The notes beneath the pieces were generated by a model, which worked only from the letters and a program-made list of their open reading frames with translations, ran no database searches and had not been told where the DNA came from. Below, one piece after another: positions 13,246 through 14,214 of a stretch of DNA of 14,214 nt. Origin of the DNA: Eisenbergiella intestinigallinarum. Lineage in GTDB: Bacteria > Bacillota > Clostridia > Lachnospirales > Lachnospiraceae. Both the position numbers and the translations under genes were made by a program. Location: NCBI GenBank assembly GCA_019120115.1, contig DWVS01000148.1, positions 1-14,214 on the forward strand, in the 5' to 3' direction. Positions within the stretch are counted from its first letter, which is position 1. Every line of letters begins with the position of its first letter.

Positions 13246-13267
13246 AAACAAAAGGTTGTTTTTGTTT
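13246..13267. repeat. 8-bp inverted repeat just after the lacI-family -10
   Basis: AAACAAAA (13246-13253) and TTTTGTTT (13260-13267) are perfect complements separated by six bases, directly after the -10. Spacing between arms equals that of the repeat in the xylB promoter, though the sequence differs. Candidate operator. Confidence 0.5.
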
Positions 13268-13283
13268 CATATAAAAAAGCAAC

Positions 13284-13290
13284 GGGGAGG
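13284..13290 (+). promoter_or_regulatory. Ribosome site supporting a TTG start
   Basis: GGGGAGG lies seven bases before TTG at 13298. No ATG or GTG in that frame gives a better N-terminus, and the resulting MATIKEIAELAGVSRG is the standard LacI-family beginning. Confidence 0.85.
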
Positions 13291-13297
13291 TGCGGGA

Positions 13298-14214
13298 TTG
13301 GCTACCATCAAAGAAATTGCAGAACTGGCCGGTGTTTCCAGGGGCACCGTGGACCGGGTCCTCAATAACCGGGGCGCGGTCAGTGAACAGACTGCCCGCA
13401 AAGTGCTGGATATCGCCAGGGCGCTCCAGTACCGCCCCAACCGGGCCGGCATCGTCCTTGCTGCGCAGAAAAGAAATCTGAAAATCGGAGTCATCCTCTT
13501 CGATAATGGCAATCCCTTTTTCGACGAGGTGCTTTCAGGCGTGCAGAAAAAGGCCCGGGAGCTTGAAGAGTACAACTGCTGTGTCTCCGTCTCCCGCGTC
13601 GGTTTCGATCTGAACGCCCAGCTGTCCGCCATAGAAGAAATGGCAGCAGACGGTGCGTCCGGCATCATCCTCACCCCCTGCAACGATACCGCCATCCGCG
13701 ATAAGATCAACGAGCTGGATGCCAGGGGCATTCCCGTTATCACCACCAATACGGATATTAAAAATTCCGCCCGACTGGCCTACGTGGGCTGCGACTTCTA
13801 CCGCTCCGGCCAGACCGCTGCCGGTCTCATGCACCTGATGGGAAAGCCTCCTGTCCGCGCAGGCATCATCACCGGCTCCTCCCGCGTGCTCTGCCACTCC
13901 GACCGGATCGCCGGTTTTCAGGACCGGATCCGTTCCCACTATCCGGACATCCGGATTCTGGATACCAGAGAAAACAGCGACGATGAATTTGAAAGCTACG
14001 CAAACACCCTGGCCATGCTTCGGGATCATCCCGATCTCAACGCTCTTTATTTTGCCGCCGGCGGCGTTTACGGCGGCTGCCGCGCCATCCTGGCCTCCGG
14101 CCGCAGGGATCTCACCGTCATCTCCTGTGACAAGGTTCCCACCACCAGGGAAATGCTCTTAAACGGCGTCATAGACGCCACCATCTGTCAGCAGCCCTCC
14201 ATCCAGGGAAGCCT
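13298..14214 (+). CDS. LacI-family transcriptional regulator (partial, C-terminus outside window)
   Basis: A sugar-responsive DNA-binding protein; about 305 residues are visible before the right edge. The N-terminal HTH is MATIKEIAELAGVSRGTVDRVLNNRG (1-26), followed by the hinge YRPNRAGIVLAAQ (45-57). The periplasmic-binding-like sensor domain starts at LKIGVILFDNGNPFF (61-75) and continues through GIILTPCND, IPVITTNTDI, LAYVGCDFYRSGQTAAGLM and AGIITGS, resembling ribose/galactose-type binding proteins. The recognition helix has TVDRVL where TVSRVL is commonest. It starts at TTG with a strong ribosome site. Divergent position next to the kinase operon makes that operon the likely target, with autoregulation also possible. 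The ligand is presumably the cassette's sugar or its phosphorylated product. Confidence 0.93.
   Translation, partial: MATIKEIAELAGVSRGTVDRVLNNRGAVSEQTARKVLDIARALQYRPNRAGIVLAAQKRNLKIGVILFDNGNPFFDEVLSGVQKKARELEEYNCCVSVSRVGFDLNAQLSAIEEMAADGASGIILTPCNDTAIRDKINELDARGIPVITTNTDIKNSARLAYVGCDFYRSGQTAAGLMHLMGKPPVRAGIITGSSRVLCHSDRIAGFQDRIRSHYPDIRILDTRENSDDEFESYANTLAMLRDHPDLNALYFAAGGVYGGCRAILASGRRDLTVISCDKVPTTREMLLNGVIDATICQQPSIQGS

Larger units (their letters stand above)
12985..13297. other. AT-rich divergent regulatory region, xylB / lacI-family gene
   Basis: A gene-free stretch of about 313 bases, much richer in AT than its surroundings. It holds a leftward promoter for the kinase operon, a rightward promoter for the regulator, several dyads listed separately, a 10-bp palindrome TTTTGCAAAA (13148-13157) and a CGTG/CACG-rich patch at 13016-13040 between the xylB start site and its ribosome site. 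No ORF of interest was seen. Confidence 0.75.

Overview
The window looks like chromosomal DNA from a fairly GC-rich member of the Clostridia, most likely Lachnospiraceae. This is an inference. It rests on strong GGAGG-type ribosome sites, textbook sigma-A promoters, a folC-folE-HD-folP folate operon, a pyrB-pyrI pair, a CmpB-like (PF06541) membrane protein and a DUF4867 protein. No RNA gene, insertion sequence, phage gene or CRISPR array was seen. Most of the window is ordinary metabolic chromosome; the interesting signals are mainly in the leaders and intergenic regions.

Layout. (1) 1-3236, minus strand: a folate operon read folC, folE, an HD-domain hydrolase, then folP, which runs off the left edge. 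(2) 3325-3735, plus strand: a small CmpB-like membrane protein, divergent from folC. (3) 3778-5590, minus strand: a bacterial PH-domain protein followed by a MATE efflux transporter, under a TTGCAA-17-TATAAT promoter. (4) 5713-7440, plus strand: a pyrB promoter with the same hexamers, a leader with a 14-codon ORF and a terminator-like hairpin, then pyrB and pyrI (catalytic and regulatory aspartate carbamoyltransferase chains), closed by a bidirectional terminator. (5) 7464-9161, minus strand: UDP-glucose 6-dehydrogenase and a small XRE-type regulator. (6) 9199-14214: a sugar-catabolic cassette on the minus strand (xylulokinase-type kinase, DUF4867 protein, L-fucose isomerase-family isomerase, strong terminator), divergent from a LacI-family regulator that runs off the right edge.

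How they work together. FolE starts pterin synthesis from GTP, FolP joins pterin to p-aminobenzoate, and FolC adds glutamate. The HD protein is a candidate for an unassigned hydrolytic step between FolE and FolP. PyrB and PyrI commit carbamoyl phosphate and aspartate to pyrimidines, and the leader suggests an attenuation control. In the sugar cassette an aldose is probably isomerised by the FucI-like enzyme and the ketose phosphorylated by the XylB-like kinase, with the divergent LacI protein as the likely local repressor. The sugar itself cannot be fixed from sequence alone.

Points worth a second look: the pyrB leader attenuator; a recurring G/C hairpin placed directly against the ribosome site of several genes; paired dyads in the xylB/lacI divergent promoter; the FucI-like plus XylB-like pairing with a DUF4867 partner; and the Cys-rich HD protein in the folate operon.
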